Origin: JACPFV01 sp035526825
GTDB lineage: Bacteria > Pseudomonadota > Gammaproteobacteria > Nevskiales > Nevskiaceae
NCBI GenBank assembly: GCA_035526825.1
Contig: DATLBT010000013.1
Coordinates: 1 to 5,942, forward strand
Reading direction: 5' to 3'
Length of the DNA stretch: 5,942 bases
Position numbers and translations under genes: made by a program. Of this stretch, positions 5,605-5,942 are shown piece after piece. Under the pieces are notes generated by a model. It was not told the origin of the DNA. It ran no database searches and saw nothing but the letters and a program-made list of their open reading frames with translations. How positions within the stretch are numbered: the stretch's first letter is position 1; each line of letters opens with the position of its first letter.

Positions 5605-5942
5605 TGGCAGGCGCACGCGGGCACTGGCTGATGAAGACGGAGCCGGACTCGTTCTCGATCGACGACCTGAAGCAGCGCACCACCGAGCCGTGGACCGGCG
5701 TGCGCAATTATCAGGCGCGCAACTTCATGCGCGACCAGATGAAGCCGGGCGACCTTGCGTTGCTCTACCACTCGAGTTGCCCCGAGCCGGGCGTTTACGG
5801 GATCATGACCATCGATGGGCCTGCGTATCCCGACCCGACGCAGTTCGACAAGAAAAGTGCGTACTACGATGCGAAGGCGACCCGCGAGGCCCCGCGCTGG
5901 TTCCTCGTCGACGTGAAGTACAAGCGCCATTTCAAGCGCCCG
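5604..5942 (+). CDS. EVE-domain protein, THYN1-like (partial, 3' end outside window)
   Basis: The frame opens at ATG 5604, overlapping the fau stop as TGATG, and stays open to the window end, giving 113 residues of an expected 150-160. The N-terminus GHWLMKTEPDSFSIDDL, then WTGVRNYQARNFMR and GDLALLYHSSCPEPGVYGI, are the conserved blocks of the EVE domain, a PUA-like fold related to YTH domains. These form a pocket with aromatic residues (Trp8, the Trp of WTGVRNYQ) and are thought to recognise modified bases in nucleic acid; the ligand of this bacterial branch is not settled. No signal or membrane segment is visible. The gene commonly follows fau in Pseudomonas-like gammaproteobacteria, so its position is expected. 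Co-transcription with fau is inferred from the overlap and the strong ribosome site at 5589-5595. Confidence 0.9.
   Translation, partial: MAGARGHWLMKTEPDSFSIDDLKQRTTEPWTGVRNYQARNFMRDQMKPGDLALLYHSSCPEPGVYGIMTIDGPAYPDPTQFDKKSAYYDAKATREAPRWFLVDVKYKRHFKRP

Noticed and set aside
1..5942. CRISPR array, tRNA, rRNA, insertion sequence, phage genes or a new defence system
   Set aside because: No regularly spaced repeats, tRNA cloverleaf, transposase or phage motifs were seen. The window is filled by recognisable core genes, one 6S RNA and dispersed repeats.

Overview
The window is a high-GC stretch that looks like a gammaproteobacterial chromosome, probably near the Xanthomonadales/Nevskiales or a related environmental lineage. 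This rests on gene content: HemH, SohB, DegQ, the TIGR02449-zapA-6S RNA-fau-EVE series known from Pseudomonas-like gammaproteobacteria, and the dispersed CCTGTCCTGA/TGTCATCCCGAG-type repeats. The genus cannot be read from the sequence. All genes lie on the plus strand, and both end genes are cut by the window edges.

Region 1 (1-4133) looks like one tightly packed transcription unit. It holds the 3' end of an unrecognised membrane-protein gene, then hemH (ferrochelatase), sohB (inner-membrane serine peptidase of the SppA/S49 family), a YbhB/YbcL-type PEBP protein, and degQ (periplasmic HtrA protease with two PDZ domains). Junctions are overlaps of a few bases or gaps under 30 bases. Two envelope proteases, SohB and DegQ, sit in the same unit. 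The extreme 5' end of hemH is made of a dispersed repeat core.

Region 2 (4134-4290) is the only intergenic space of note besides the 6S locus. It is almost filled by a palindromic dispersed repeat with two nested inverted repeats and a second copy of the core seen at hemH, in the opposite orientation. It separates the protease unit from the cell-division block.

Region 3 (4291-5942) is a conserved gammaproteobacterial block: a small coiled-coil protein (TIGR02449 type), zapA (FtsZ-ring stabiliser), 6S RNA (ssrS, regulator of sigma70 RNA polymerase), fau/ygfA (5-formyltetrahydrofolate cyclo-ligase) and an EVE-domain protein truncated by the window end. The fau start codon lies inside the 3' strand of 6S RNA, so the ncRNA and the coding sequence overlap.

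I found no CRISPR array, tRNA, rRNA, insertion sequence, prophage or novel defence system. Most of the window is ordinary core genome. The points most worth a second look are the repeat-derived start of hemH, the 6S/fau overlap, the sohB-PEBP-degQ grouping, and the repeat at the boundary of the zapA block.
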